Of a stretch of 33,030 nt of DNA, positions 20,404 through 28,590 are shown one piece after another; position 1 is the stretch's first letter; every line of letters starts with the position of its first letter. The DNA is from Akkermansia muciniphila (GTDB lineage: Bacteria; Verrucomicrobiota; Verrucomicrobiia; Limisphaerales; SXTU01). Below the pieces are notes generated by a model that saw only the letters and a list, made by a program, of their open reading frames with translations, did not search any database and had not been told where the DNA came from. The stretch lies in NCBI GenBank assembly GCA_945874145.1, contig CAMCFN010000044.1, positions 1 through 33,030 of the forward strand, read 5' to 3'. Made by a program: the position numbers and the translations under genes.

Positions 20404-21384
20404 CTAGGAGTAAAGTCTACGGGCGATCTCGAGGTAAATCGGAATACCCAGTGTGATGTTGAACGGAAACGTAATCGCCAACGATGACGTGAGGTAAAGC
20501 GTTGGGTTCGCATCTGGCAGCGATGTGCGGATGGCAGCCGGGGCGGCGATATATGACGCGCTTGCGGACAAGACGCCCATCAAGGTTGCCCCGCCGAGCC
20601 CGAGGCCGGTGAGCTTGCCCAAGCATACCCCGAGCGCGCCATTGATAAGCGGGACTACCACGCCAAAGGCGAGCAGGAAGGCCCCGACTTTCTTCAAGTC
20701 TTCCAACCGGCGCCCAGCCACGATGCCCATTTCGAGGAGGAAGAGCGCGAGCACACCTTGAAACGGTGTAACGAAGAACGGCTCAACCTTCTTCATGCCC
20801 ACCTCACCGGACAACGCCCCCACGACCAGCGTGCCGACGAGCAAGAAGATGCTGCGGCCGAAGATTGCCTCGTGCATCGCCGTCTTGATCGATGCGCCGG
20901 ACTTCTCGCCGGCCGTCTTGGTGGCGAGCTTGCCCAACACCACGCCCACCAGGATGGCGGGCGATTCCATCACGGCGAGGAATGCCGTGGCGTAACTCTC
21001 GAACGGTTGGTTGATGGCTTTGAGATAATTTGTCGCGGCGATGAATGTCACCGCGCTCACCGAGCCGTAATGCGCGGCGATGGCCGCCGCGTCCACGGCG
21101 GAAAGCTTCCCGCCGAAGCGCAGCAGCGGATACGTCCAGAGCGGAATCAAGGCCCCGAGCGCCATCGCGGCCAGGGCTGGCAGCCAGACCTTGGCGATGC
21201 CCGCTTCGGCAATGGCCACCCCGCCTTTGAAACCGATGGCCACTAGCAGGTAAATCGTCAGCCCAACATAAAGCGGCTCGGGGAATTTCAGGTCGCTCTT
21301 GGTCAGCGCGGCGATGAGGCCGAGCACAAAGAAGAGAACGGCGGGTGAAAGCAGGTTGGCCCGAATAGCTTCCAAGAAGTCCAT
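20404..21384 (-). CDS. sbtA: sodium-dependent bicarbonate transporter SbtA (326 aa)
   Basis: A polytopic membrane protein with about ten hydrophobic segments, built as two related halves. Family stretches are visible: LLSPAVLFFVLGLIAAL at the start, KFPEPLYVGLTIYLLVAIGFKGG, HYGSVSAVTFIAA and, in the second half, LMGVLSASASYIAAPAAIR and LPDANPTLYLTSSLAITFPFN. These match the SbtA superfamily, which imports bicarbonate with sodium. Length is as usual for bacterial SbtA without the larger cytoplasmic loop. Its ATG is one base after the ppc stop and its own stop is two bases before sbtB, so the three genes must be one transcript. Substrate identity is inferred from the family and from the ppc/sbtB context. 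Confidence 0.93.
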   Translation of the reverse strand: MDFLEAIRANLLSPAVLFFVLGLIAALTKSDLKFPEPLYVGLTIYLLVAIGFKGGVAIAEAGIAKVWLPALAAMALGALIPLWTYPLLRFGGKLSAVDAAAIAAHYGSVSAVTFIAATNYLKAINQPFESYATAFLAVMESPAILVGVVLGKLATKTAGEKSGASIKTAMHEAIFGRSIFLLVGTLVVGALSGEVGMKKVEPFFVTPFQGVLALFLLEMGIVAGRRLEDLKKVGAFLLAFGVVVPLINGALGVCLGKLTGLGLGGATLMGVLSASASYIAAPAAIRTSLPDANPTLYLTSSLAITFPFNITLGIPIYLEIARRLYS

Positions 21385-21385
21385 A

Positions 21386-23833
21386 TCAACCGGTGCTCTT
21401 CATGCCGAACGCGATCCCGTTGACGGTTAGCGCCAGTAATCGCCGCAGCGGTTCGGTGCGCTGCTGTTCACTTGCCTTGCGCCAGCGGGCGAGGAACCGG
21501 ATCTGGAGATGGTTCAACGGATCCACATGCGGATTGCGCAGTCGGATGGATTGTGCGAGCACCGGCTGGTTTTCGAGCAGCGTCGTGCGCTCCGTTACGT
21601 CCAGCAGCAGCTTGAGTGTGAGATTGTATTCGCGTTGGATGAGCCCGAAGATTTTTTCGCGAACGGCCGGGGAGCGGACCTGGGCGGCGTATTCGGCGGC
21701 GATACTCAGGTCGGTTTTGGCGAGCGAGACCTCCGCGTTGTCAAGCAGCGTTCGGAAGAACGGCCAGTGCCGATACATGTCGCGGAGTTTGGTCAGGCCA
21801 CCTGAGTCTTGGCGCGTAAACTCGTGGAGCGCGTGTCCCACGCCATACCAAGCGGACAGCAAGTGCCGGGATTGCGTCCACGCAAAGACCCACGGGATCG
21901 CTCGCAGTTGGCGGATATCAGTCGTGGCTTGCCGGCGCGTGGGCCGCGAGCCGAGCCGAAGGTGCTCGATGAGGTCTATGGGAGTGGCCTGCCAGAAATA
22001 CTCAACGAACTCAGGGGTCTGATAAATGAGCAACTGGTAGCAATCGAAGGAGAGCCGCGCCAGTTGGTCCAGATGTGCCTCCCAGCGGGAAAGTTTGGCG
22101 GCCACCGGATCGGGGGTGGGCAGGCATTGCACCGCGATGACTGCGGAAGTCAGTTGCTCCAGGTTGCGCTGGGCAATGACGGGGTTGGAGTATTTTAGGG
22201 AGATGACTTCGCCTTGCTCGGTGATCCGAATGCGGCCGTCGTGAGCGGCGTGAGGTTGCGCGCGCAGGCTGCGGTAGCTGGTGCCGCCACCGCGGTCGAT
22301 GCTGCCGCCTTTGCCGTGAAAGAACCGGAGTTTTACCCCGCACTCGTCCGCGACGCGGGACAGCTCCTTTTGCGCCCGGTAAAGAAACCAATTCGCCGAC
22401 AGGTAACCACCGTCCTTGTTCGAATCGGAGTAACCCACCATGATTTCCTGAACGCGGCCCCGGTGTTTGAGGTGCGCCCGGTAATGCGGGTCAGTCCACA
22501 GCTCGGCCATGATGTGCGATGCGTTCTCCAAGTCCTTGACCGTCTCAAAGAGCGGCACCAAGTCGATGTCCCACACGCCGGCCTTGTCCATCAGCCTGAG
22601 CATGCGCAGCAGGTCGCCGGCACTCCGCGTCATGCTTAGGATGAAGCGATTGGCCGCCTTCGGACCGTGTTTCTTTTGGATGTCCCGGATGGTGCGGAGT
22701 TCCTCCAGAAGTTCCGCTTCGGCGGAGTCAAGCTTGCTGCTGTGGTCGCGGAAGTCGAGTTCCGCCAGGTGCAGGCCAAAGGTCCGGGCTTGGGTCAGCA
22801 GGCGTTGGATCCGGCCTGCGGCGGCCCGGCGGGCCTTGCGCTGGCGCAGCCCCGCTTGCACTTCCTCCAGCGTTCGGATGATATCAACGAGCTCGCATTT
22901 ACCGGCACGCAGCTTGTTGCGAAGTCGCGCCAGCTTCAGGCGAAATGCTTCGTAGGGTTGAAAGGCACTGGTCGCGTCGCCCGGCTCATTGGGAGCCTGG
23001 GGGCGCGCGGGCTGACTGCTGTGGGTAATTTCCTGCTGGAGCAACGCGCACTGGCGCTCGTAGAAATCCATCGCTGTGCAGGAGTGCCACTGCGCGGTCG
23101 TGCGGCTGATCTCGGGCGTGACGAATGGATTGCCATCCCGATCGCCGCCAACCCAGCTCGCAAAGGTGAGGAAGTGCCCCCGCCTTTTCACCGTCGGATA
23201 ATGCTCTGCCAGTTCCGCATCGAACGTGGCGTAAAAGTTCGCCACGGTCTCGAAAATGGTGCGATCGAAATAGAAAACTGCGGTTTCCACTTCCTGAAGC
23301 GGCCCCACTCGACGCTCGCGAACCTCCTCGGTGTGCCAAAGTGCTTCGAGCGCTTCGTCTGGATCGTGAAAACGCTCGGCGACACGCCAGATCTGGGTGA
23401 GCACCGCGCGCCGTTTGGCTTCGGTGGGATGAGCCGTAAAGACCGGCTGGATTTCCAGCTCATTGAGACACTGTTGAAACTTTTCGGCAGAGACACCGGA
23501 ATCCTTGAGTTCCCGGAAGAGATGGCGAAGCGACATGGCGGGCCCGCCTTCCGCCTGCAAGTGCCGCACGCGGGCGCGTTCCTCACAAAGATTCGTCAAT
23601 TGGAAGAACAGACTGAACGCGTGGGCAATCTGATACGCCTCCCTCACGCCGAGCTGGTTGATCAGAGCGCGCTTGGCTCGCAAGCTGACTCGGTCCTTAT
23701 GCTCGCGGTTTGTCGCGGCGAGCCTGCGAATCTGATCCAGATGGTGAAAGACCAAGTCCCCAGCCTGCTCGCGAATGATGCCATCCAGGCGTTCGGTTAG
23801 GTGCTTGATCTCTTGAGTGAGTGCATCGCTCAT
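21386..23833 (-). CDS. ppc: phosphoenolpyruvate carboxylase (815 aa)
   Basis: PEP carboxylase makes oxaloacetate from PEP and bicarbonate, replenishing the TCA cycle. Diagnostic blocks: VFTAHPTEAKRRAVL (catalytic His135), FASWVGGDRDGNPFVT, IMVGYSDSNKDGGYLSANW, RFFHGKGGSIDRGGGTSYRS, and the C-terminus NGIAFGMKSTG that closes on the conserved Thr-Gly. At 815 residues it is somewhat shorter than E. coli Ppc (883) but all catalytic regions are present. I chose ATG 23833 (MSDALTQEIKHL). ATG 23875 upstream gives a 14-residue extension that would overlap a candidate promoter. It is the first gene of an operon with sbtA and sbtB, so carboxylase and its inorganic carbon supply are co-expressed. Confidence 0.95.
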   Translation of the reverse strand: MSDALTQEIKHLTERLDGIIREQAGDLVFHHLDQIRRLAATNREHKDRVSLRAKRALINQLGVREAYQIAHAFSLFFQLTNLCEERARVRHLQAEGGPAMSLRHLFRELKDSGVSAEKFQQCLNELEIQPVFTAHPTEAKRRAVLTQIWRVAERFHDPDEALEALWHTEEVRERRVGPLQEVETAVFYFDRTIFETVANFYATFDAELAEHYPTVKRRGHFLTFASWVGGDRDGNPFVTPEISRTTAQWHSCTAMDFYERQCALLQQEITHSSQPARPQAPNEPGDATSAFQPYEAFRLKLARLRNKLRAGKCELVDIIRTLEEVQAGLRQRKARRAAAGRIQRLLTQARTFGLHLAELDFRDHSSKLDSAEAELLEELRTIRDIQKKHGPKAANRFILSMTRSAGDLLRMLRLMDKAGVWDIDLVPLFETVKDLENASHIMAELWTDPHYRAHLKHRGRVQEIMVGYSDSNKDGGYLSANWFLYRAQKELSRVADECGVKLRFFHGKGGSIDRGGGTSYRSLRAQPHAAHDGRIRITEQGEVISLKYSNPVIAQRNLEQLTSAVIAVQCLPTPDPVAAKLSRWEAHLDQLARLSFDCYQLLIYQTPEFVEYFWQATPIDLIEHLRLGSRPTRRQATTDIRQLRAIPWVFAWTQSRHLLSAWYGVGHALHEFTRQDSGGLTKLRDMYRHWPFFRTLLDNAEVSLAKTDLSIAAEYAAQVRSPAVREKIFGLIQREYNLTLKLLLDVTERTTLLENQPVLAQSIRLRNPHVDPLNHLQIRFLARWRKASEQQRTEPLRRLLALTVNGIAFGMKSTG

Positions 23834-23841
23834 CGGCGAAT

Positions 23842-23869
23842 ATTGTATACGCACTTTTACACCAAGCAA
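23842..23869 (-). promoter_or_regulatory. candidate promoter of the ppc-sbtA-sbtB operon
   Basis: On the minus strand TTGCTT (23869-23864) is followed after 16 bases by TACAAT (23847-23842), five of six matches to the -10 consensus. The transcript would begin within a few bases of ATG 23833, implying a nearly leaderless ppc message. Pattern match only. Confidence 0.35.
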
Positions 23870-24037
23870 CTTCATCGGATCCCGCGTAAACTGAGCTTAA
23901 ATCAGGGAAAAGGCCCCTCGTTCTCCACGAAACGCTTGTTGGAAATCATGCTTCCTGCGGGAGTCATGAGCTGGAAATGTTCGGCCCACGGACTGGCCTG
24001 AAATGCCAGGAAAGTCTTTATGGAGAGCGGCCGCGCT

Positions 24038-25621
24038 TCATTCCAAGCCATACCGCTCGATCCATGCCTGCGGAATGGTTCCAAAACTCAGCAGCCAGTC
24101 GTTGAATTGCTGCAAGCTCCAGCCGCGACCCACCACGAGCCGCTGTCGCAGCCGCTCGTTCTCCAGTCGTCCGAGCCAGTAGCTCATCGGCACGGTGGGC
24201 GACGCGGAATACCAGTTGATTTCCGCCTCACTGCGCGCCTTCGTGAAGCCGAGGTGTTTTCGCAAGTGCGCCGCCGCCTGCTCGTAGCTGTAGCGGCCCG
24301 TCTGGAGCCGGATGTCCACGAGGATGCGGTTCACGCGCCAGAGCGCGTCGTGAAGCTGCTGGATGCGCAGCCACGGCGTGCGGTCAATGCGGAGATCCAC
24401 CATCATCTGCTCGCACCAGAGCGTCCAGCCCTCGTAGAAGACGGCGTGAGCGAAGAGCCGTCGCCACTTGCGCGGGTGCCGGTTCGCGGTGACGAACTGT
24501 AGGTGATGGCCCGGATACGCCTCGTGCGCCGCCGTGAGGCTGATGCCGAAGTGTTGCTGCCGCTCGGCGAGCTTCTCCGAATCGGCCGCTTTCGTGAGGC
24601 TCAGGTCGTTGACCCAGAATATGCCGCGTTGCCGCTTCTCAAATGCGCCCGGCGAGGAGTAAGCCGCCGTCGGATACAGGTGCCGCATGAACTCGGGAAC
24701 GAGGCGCACTTGGAGTTCGTCGCCCTTGGGAAATGTCACCGCCTTCGCCGCGCGAAAGCCGTCTGCCACGCGCTTCGTCTCCGAGCGATAGACAGCGGGC
24801 AGGTCTGCGCCGGGGTTCCACTCGGCGCGTGCCTCGGAAATGATTTCTTCCACCGAACGCCCCTTACCAAACTGTTTGCACGCCGCGTCCAGCAACGCGC
24901 CGACACGCACCGCCTCGCCCAGCGCAAGCGATTCGATTTCTGCCAATCCGTAGTCCAGTCCGATTTGCTCCCGCACGCGTCGCTGCATTGCCTCCGCGCC
25001 GATGGCGAAGGAACCTTCCGGCGCGAGTGGGCGTTTCATCACGGTGTCGTGATACGCCTTGGCGGCCTTGCGCGCAGTTTCGGTCGAGGGCTTGCCCAGA
25101 AAGGTGTCCACCGCATCGAACAGGGAACCCGCCCCGCCGTAAGTCTGCTGCATCACCTTGCGCCAAACACGCTCGGGCCGTGTCACGACGGCGGCGTCCT
25201 CGGCGAGGAAGCGCGGCGTTTCCCGCAGCACGCCGACGATGTTCTTTCGCGCCCGCGCAGGTTCGTCATCGCTGCGCAGCAGTTCGTGCTGAAGCAGGTT
25301 CAGCACAGCATCGAGCGCTCCCGGCTCCAGCTCGTGCTTGCCGCGCGCGAAGTCCTCACACTCCCGGTTCAGCATCGCTCGCAGTGCGAGGCGGTCGAGG
25401 TGCTGTTCGTTCGTCAGCTCGCGTGGGTTCAAAGCGTCCAGTGCCGCGAGGGCCTGACGGCAGCGCTTCTCCTGCCGCTGCAATTGCGCGAGCGTGGCGC
25501 GGCCCAGCTTGCCTTCGCCGTCGCGGAGGCCGGTGTAGTTGGCCCACACGGGGTTCTCAGCGAGCGTGGTTTCAAAGTAGCGCTCCAGGATGCCCTCGAA
25601 GCGGCGTTGCGTTGCGTTCAT
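24038..25621 (-). CDS. DUF885 metallopeptidase-like protein (527 aa)
   Basis: Mostly alpha-helical protein of the DUF885 family. The motif HEAYPGHHLQ at residues 366-375 is the family's H-E-x-x-x-G-H-H zinc site, and FYEGWTLWCEQMM (Glu397, Glu404) supplies the next acidic ligand. The architecture resembles gluzincin carboxypeptidases. DUF885 members are presumed peptidases; biochemical data are sparse. The frame is open about 260 bases further upstream, but ATG 25621 (MNATQRRFEGILERYFETTL) gives the standard family start. No signal peptide is seen, unlike many secreted DUF885 proteins, so a cytoplasmic role is likely. It is divergent from the ketoacyl-synthase gene with a gap of about 65 bases. 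Confidence 0.88.
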   Translation of the reverse strand: MNATQRRFEGILERYFETTLAENPVWANYTGLRDGEGKLGRATLAQLQRQEKRCRQALAALDALNPRELTNEQHLDRLALRAMLNRECEDFARGKHELEPGALDAVLNLLQHELLRSDDEPARARKNIVGVLRETPRFLAEDAAVVTRPERVWRKVMQQTYGGAGSLFDAVDTFLGKPSTETARKAAKAYHDTVMKRPLAPEGSFAIGAEAMQRRVREQIGLDYGLAEIESLALGEAVRVGALLDAACKQFGKGRSVEEIISEARAEWNPGADLPAVYRSETKRVADGFRAAKAVTFPKGDELQVRLVPEFMRHLYPTAAYSSPGAFEKRQRGIFWVNDLSLTKAADSEKLAERQQHFGISLTAAHEAYPGHHLQFVTANRHPRKWRRLFAHAVFYEGWTLWCEQMMVDLRIDRTPWLRIQQLHDALWRVNRILVDIRLQTGRYSYEQAAAHLRKHLGFTKARSEAEINWYSASPTVPMSYWLGRLENERLRQRLVVGRGWSLQQFNDWLLSFGTIPQAWIERYGLE

Positions 25622-25686
25622 GGCGCGCGAGTGAAACGGAAGTGCGTGCAAAATGAAACGCTTTGGTTTACCTGTCGGCCCCGCGT

Positions 25687-26922
25687 GTGAACCCGCCGCC
25701 GCTCCATCGCCTGCTCCGAGAATGCCCCGTCGTAGTGACGGGCATGGGTGCTTTTTGTGGGGCGGGAACCGACGTGGACGAACTCTGGAAAACCGTGTTG
25801 CTCGGTGAATCTCCCTCCAACTGGCTGCCGGAGGAATTGTGCCCCGCCGGACTGAAAGTCGCTGGCTGCCGTGCGCCGAATCCACCGCTCACTCGTCTCA
25901 CGCGCAAGATGGACCGCAGTGCGCAACTTGCCCATGTGGCAGGGCAGGAGGCGTGGAGTGTGGCGCGACTGGACACCCAGCCGGTCGCCCCAGATCGCAT
26001 CGGCATCTTCGTCGGCACGTCGCGCGGTGCGGTCGGGAAACTGGCGGAAACCGTGGCCGATGGCTGCGAGCGGGCCAAACCTTCCGATGCCGCATACTGC
26101 TCGCTGGCCAATGTCAGCGGCATGCTTTCGCTTGCCTTCCCAGCGCATGGACCGGCGCTGACGGTTTCCGCCACCTGCGCATCCGGCGCGTCGGCGATAG
26201 CCTTGGCGGCACAGCAAATTCTCCTCGGCACGGTCGATGTGGCGATTGCGGGCGGAACGGAAGCACCGTTGAACCCAATGGTCATCGCGCAGCTTCATGC
26301 GGCGGGCATTCTCGGCCAGGAAGTCGCCCCGCGTCTGACCTGCAAGCCATTCGACGCTGCGCGCAACGGCATCGTGCTCGGCGAAGGCGCGGGCTTTCTC
26401 GTGTTGGAATCACTCGCCTCCGCGCAGCGACGCGGGGTAACGGTGCTGGCCTGCCTCATCGGCTGGGCGCTGGCGGCGGAAGGCGGCGAGCGCGTGGGGA
26501 TGGACCGGACGGGCGCGAGCTTGAGCCGCGTCATCACCGAAGCGCTGGCGATGGCAGGTGTTGTTCCCGCCCAACTTGGTTACATCAACGCCCACGGCAC
26601 TGGCACTGTGCTCAATGACATTGCAGAGGCCAACGCACTCCAACTCGCGCTCGGTGAGGCGGCGTCGCGCGTGCCGTGTTCCTCGACCAAGGCCGTGACC
26701 GGCCACTGCCTCGGCGCGTCCGCTGCGCTTGAGGCAGTCATCTCCATCCGAGCGATTCAGAGCGGGCATCTGCCGGGGACGGTGAATTGCCAAAACCTCG
26801 ACCCGGAAGTGAAGTTAAACCTGCTGCGCGCGAACACCGGGCCGACGGCCGTTGAATCCGCGCTGTCCGTTTCAGCCGGCTTTTGGGGAAATCAGGCCGC
26901 CCTAGTCTTTCAGCCCGCCTGA
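25687..26922 (+). CDS. beta-ketoacyl-ACP synthase, FabF-type (411 aa)
   Basis: The thiolase-fold condensing enzyme has the full KAS I/II catalytic triad: Cys164 in TVSATCASGAS, His303 in INAHGTGT and His340 in TGHCLGASA. These are the positions found in E. coli FabF (163/303/340, give or take one). VVVTGMGAFCGAG at the start and SAGFWGNQAALVF near the end are the expected terminal blocks. GTG 25687 is chosen because the upstream part of the open frame has no family similarity. No acyl carrier protein or other fatty-acid gene is adjacent, so it may be a specialised KAS rather than the housekeeping FabF. Its 3' end overlaps the convergent LpxB-domain gene by 13 bases. Confidence 0.9.
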   Translation: MNPPPLHRLLRECPVVVTGMGAFCGAGTDVDELWKTVLLGESPSNWLPEELCPAGLKVAGCRAPNPPLTRLTRKMDRSAQLAHVAGQEAWSVARLDTQPVAPDRIGIFVGTSRGAVGKLAETVADGCERAKPSDAAYCSLANVSGMLSLAFPAHGPALTVSATCASGASAIALAAQQILLGTVDVAIAGGTEAPLNPMVIAQLHAAGILGQEVAPRLTCKPFDAARNGIVLGEGAGFLVLESLASAQRRGVTVLACLIGWALAAEGGERVGMDRTGASLSRVITEALAMAGVVPAQLGYINAHGTGTVLNDIAEANALQLALGEAASRVPCSSTKAVTGHCLGASAALEAVISIRAIQSGHLPGTVNCQNLDPEVKLNLLRANTGPTAVESALSVSAGFWGNQAALVFQPA

Positions 26923-27332
26923 GCCGCCCCAGGCTCACCGGTTTCCTTCAGCTTCAGCGGCGTGCCGCAGTTCAGGCAGAAGATCGACTGCGGCGGGCAG
27001 TTCAATTCGCAGTCGGGGCAGATGATGTGAGCGTTCTTGTGGCGGCGGTGGATGATGAGGTTGCGGATGTAGGGAATCCACGTGAAGGCGTAGGCGAAGA
27101 TGAAGACTGAGTCCTTCTGGTAGAAAAGCGCGTAAGCCAGCAGTAGCAGTGAGCCAGTGAGACTGAGCCACCAAAACGCCGAGGGCACGACGACCTGCTT
27201 GCGCTTCTCGGTCGCATACCACTGGACGACGAAGCGGGAGAAGAACACGGCGTTGCCGAGCCAGCCGACGACTTTCCAAACGTGCCACTCGATGCCGAAA
27301 AACTTCCCGCCGGGGAAGAAAAGTGAGTCCAT
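26910..27332 (-). CDS. LpxB N-terminal-domain membrane protein with C-terminal zinc ribbon (140 aa)
   Basis: Residues about 15-92 match the lipid-A-disaccharide synthase N-terminal domain (LAB_N), a three-helix membrane module: WKVVGWLGNAVFFSRFVVQW, ATEKRKQVVVPSAFWWLSL, YQKDSVFIFAYAFTWIPYIRN. The glycosyltransferase part of LpxB is absent, as in stand-alone LAB_N proteins. After a basic linker the tail carries C-x2-C-x3-C and C-x2-C (Cys105, 108, 112, 119, 122; CPDCELNCPP and FCLNCGTPL), a zinc-ribbon pattern. This fusion is unusual to me. The 3' end overlaps the ketoacyl-synthase gene tail to tail. Function unknown; lipid or sugar-lipid handling at the inner membrane is inferred from the domain. 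Confidence 0.83.
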   Translation of the reverse strand: MDSLFFPGGKFFGIEWHVWKVVGWLGNAVFFSRFVVQWYATEKRKQVVVPSAFWWLSLTGSLLLLAYALFYQKDSVFIFAYAFTWIPYIRNLIIHRRHKNAHIICPDCELNCPPQSIFCLNCGTPLKLKETGEPGAAQAG

Positions 27333-27379
27333 GCCGCAGGATGGCGAGTGGCGCAGGAGTTGAGAAGGCGAAACAGGAA

Positions 27380-27465
27380 CAGTGTTCAGTTTTCAGTCAG
27401 GGAAATGAGCGCGCCTGGCTGCCGCAGGTTCCGCCTGAATACTGATCACTGAAAACTGATTACTG
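27380..27465. repeat. inverted repeat of CAGTTTTCAGT type
   Basis: CAGTGTTCAGTTTTCAGT (27380-27397) and ACTGAAAACTGATTACTG (27448-27465) pair at 16 of 18 positions across a 50-base centre. It fills the gap between the LpxB-domain gene start and the thioredoxin-like gene stop. The motif is related to the tract at 4159-4189. Confidence 0.7.
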
Positions 27466-27475
27466 CCCGGCTCGC

Positions 27476-28564
27476 TCACTTCTCCGCCAGCAGCTTCTCC
27501 ACCTTCTTTTCCAGCCCGTCGCGGGCGTTCGTGTCCACGAGATTGCCCTGCTTGTCCACGAGCCACATGGCGGGGATGGAGCTGACGCCGTATTCCTTGG
27601 CATAGCGGTTCTCGTCCTTCTCGGACTCGAAGAACTGCGGCCAGGGAAGCTGCTTCTGCCGCACCAACGCTTGGAGAGCGTTTTTGTCATCGTCGAGGCT
27701 GATGCCGATGATTTCAAAGCCTTTGGGATGCAGTTTCTCGTAGGCGGACTTCATGTTCGGGATTTCGGCCACGCAGGGACCGCACCAGGTCGCCCAGAAG
27801 TCGATCAGCACCACCTTGCCCTTGAGCTTGGCCAGCTCGATCTTACGCCCGTCCAGTGCGGTGAACTTGATGTCCAGGGGCTTGCCGAGGCGCTCGGACT
27901 TCTTGAGCAGCACGGCGGCGGCTTCCTTCACCTGTGGCTCGGCACCGCTGGCGGCAATTTCCTTGGCGAGGGCAACAGCCTTTGGCCCCTCTGAGCGCAT
28001 CGCCACGGCGTAGAGCATTTCGAACACTTCCTTACGGTCAGGAAACTCCTTCTGCAATGTTCGCGCGCCCTTCTCGAACTCCTCCAGCATGGCCGCCATG
28101 CCTTCGGCCTGCTTCAAGCCGGCCTTGCGGTCCACGGACTGCATGCGAAGGCGGAACTTTTCCTCCGAAGTCTTCTTGGGATCGGTGATCAGTTCGGTTT
28201 CAATCTTTTCAAGCTGCTCCAGTCGCGACTTGTCGCCGCGCCGCACCGCGCCGCCGAGCAACTGATACCTTTGCTCGCGCACCTCCGCCGCCTTGGAGTG
28301 CGTGGGGAAGCGCGTGGCAAACTCGCCCGCGAGGTCCGCCGCGCGGATGGCGGCCTCGGCCTGCTTGGTGCGAAATGCGGCCAGTTCCTCCGGCGTCGGG
28401 ATGCGGCCCTGCCATTCGGCGGGCGGGGTGGGCGGCTCGGCAGCTTTTTGCAACTTCTCAAACAGCGTGTCGGCGTCGGCGGGGCCTTGGGCGCACACGC
28501 TGCCGCTGGCGAAGGCGGCGAGTAGCAAGGCAGTGGCTAAGGCGCGTAGGCTGGTTCGTTTCAT
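27476..28564 (-). CDS. TlpA-like periplasmic thioredoxin-fold protein (362 aa)
   Basis: A signal peptide (about 1-25, LLLAAFASGSVCA before QG) leads to a long helical, charged region (about 30-225) that may be a coiled-coil or helical-repeat spacer. The C-terminal TlpA/ResA-type thioredoxin domain follows: KLKGKVVLIDFWATWCGPC with the redox pair Cys261/Cys264, GFEIIGISLDDDKNALQALV, and the cis-proline loop GVSSIPAMWLVD. TlpA-like proteins reduce disulfides in the periplasm, often for cytochrome c maturation. The start at ATG 28564 is chosen for the signal peptide; the longer open frame upstream is antisense-like over the next gene. The frame is 26 bases from the upstream Fe-S gene stop, so co-transcription is likely. 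Confidence 0.9.
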   Translation of the reverse strand: MKRTSLRALATALLLAAFASGSVCAQGPADADTLFEKLQKAAEPPTPPAEWQGRIPTPEELAAFRTKQAEAAIRAADLAGEFATRFPTHSKAAEVREQRYQLLGGAVRRGDKSRLEQLEKIETELITDPKKTSEEKFRLRMQSVDRKAGLKQAEGMAAMLEEFEKGARTLQKEFPDRKEVFEMLYAVAMRSEGPKAVALAKEIAASGAEPQVKEAAAVLLKKSERLGKPLDIKFTALDGRKIELAKLKGKVVLIDFWATWCGPCVAEIPNMKSAYEKLHPKGFEIIGISLDDDKNALQALVRQKQLPWPQFFESEKDENRYAKEYGVSSIPAMWLVDKQGNLVDTNARDGLEKKVEKLLAEK

Positions 28565-28590
28565 GTGGTTTGGACGTGCTGGCGGCAGGG

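Noticed and set aside
22667..23800. 377-codon plus-strand frame opposite ppc
   Set aside because: The minus strand encodes unmistakable PEP carboxylase motifs throughout this interval.
24503..25690. 395-codon plus-strand frame opposite the DUF885 gene
   Set aside because: Shadow of the DUF885 coding strand, which carries the HEAYPGHH motif.
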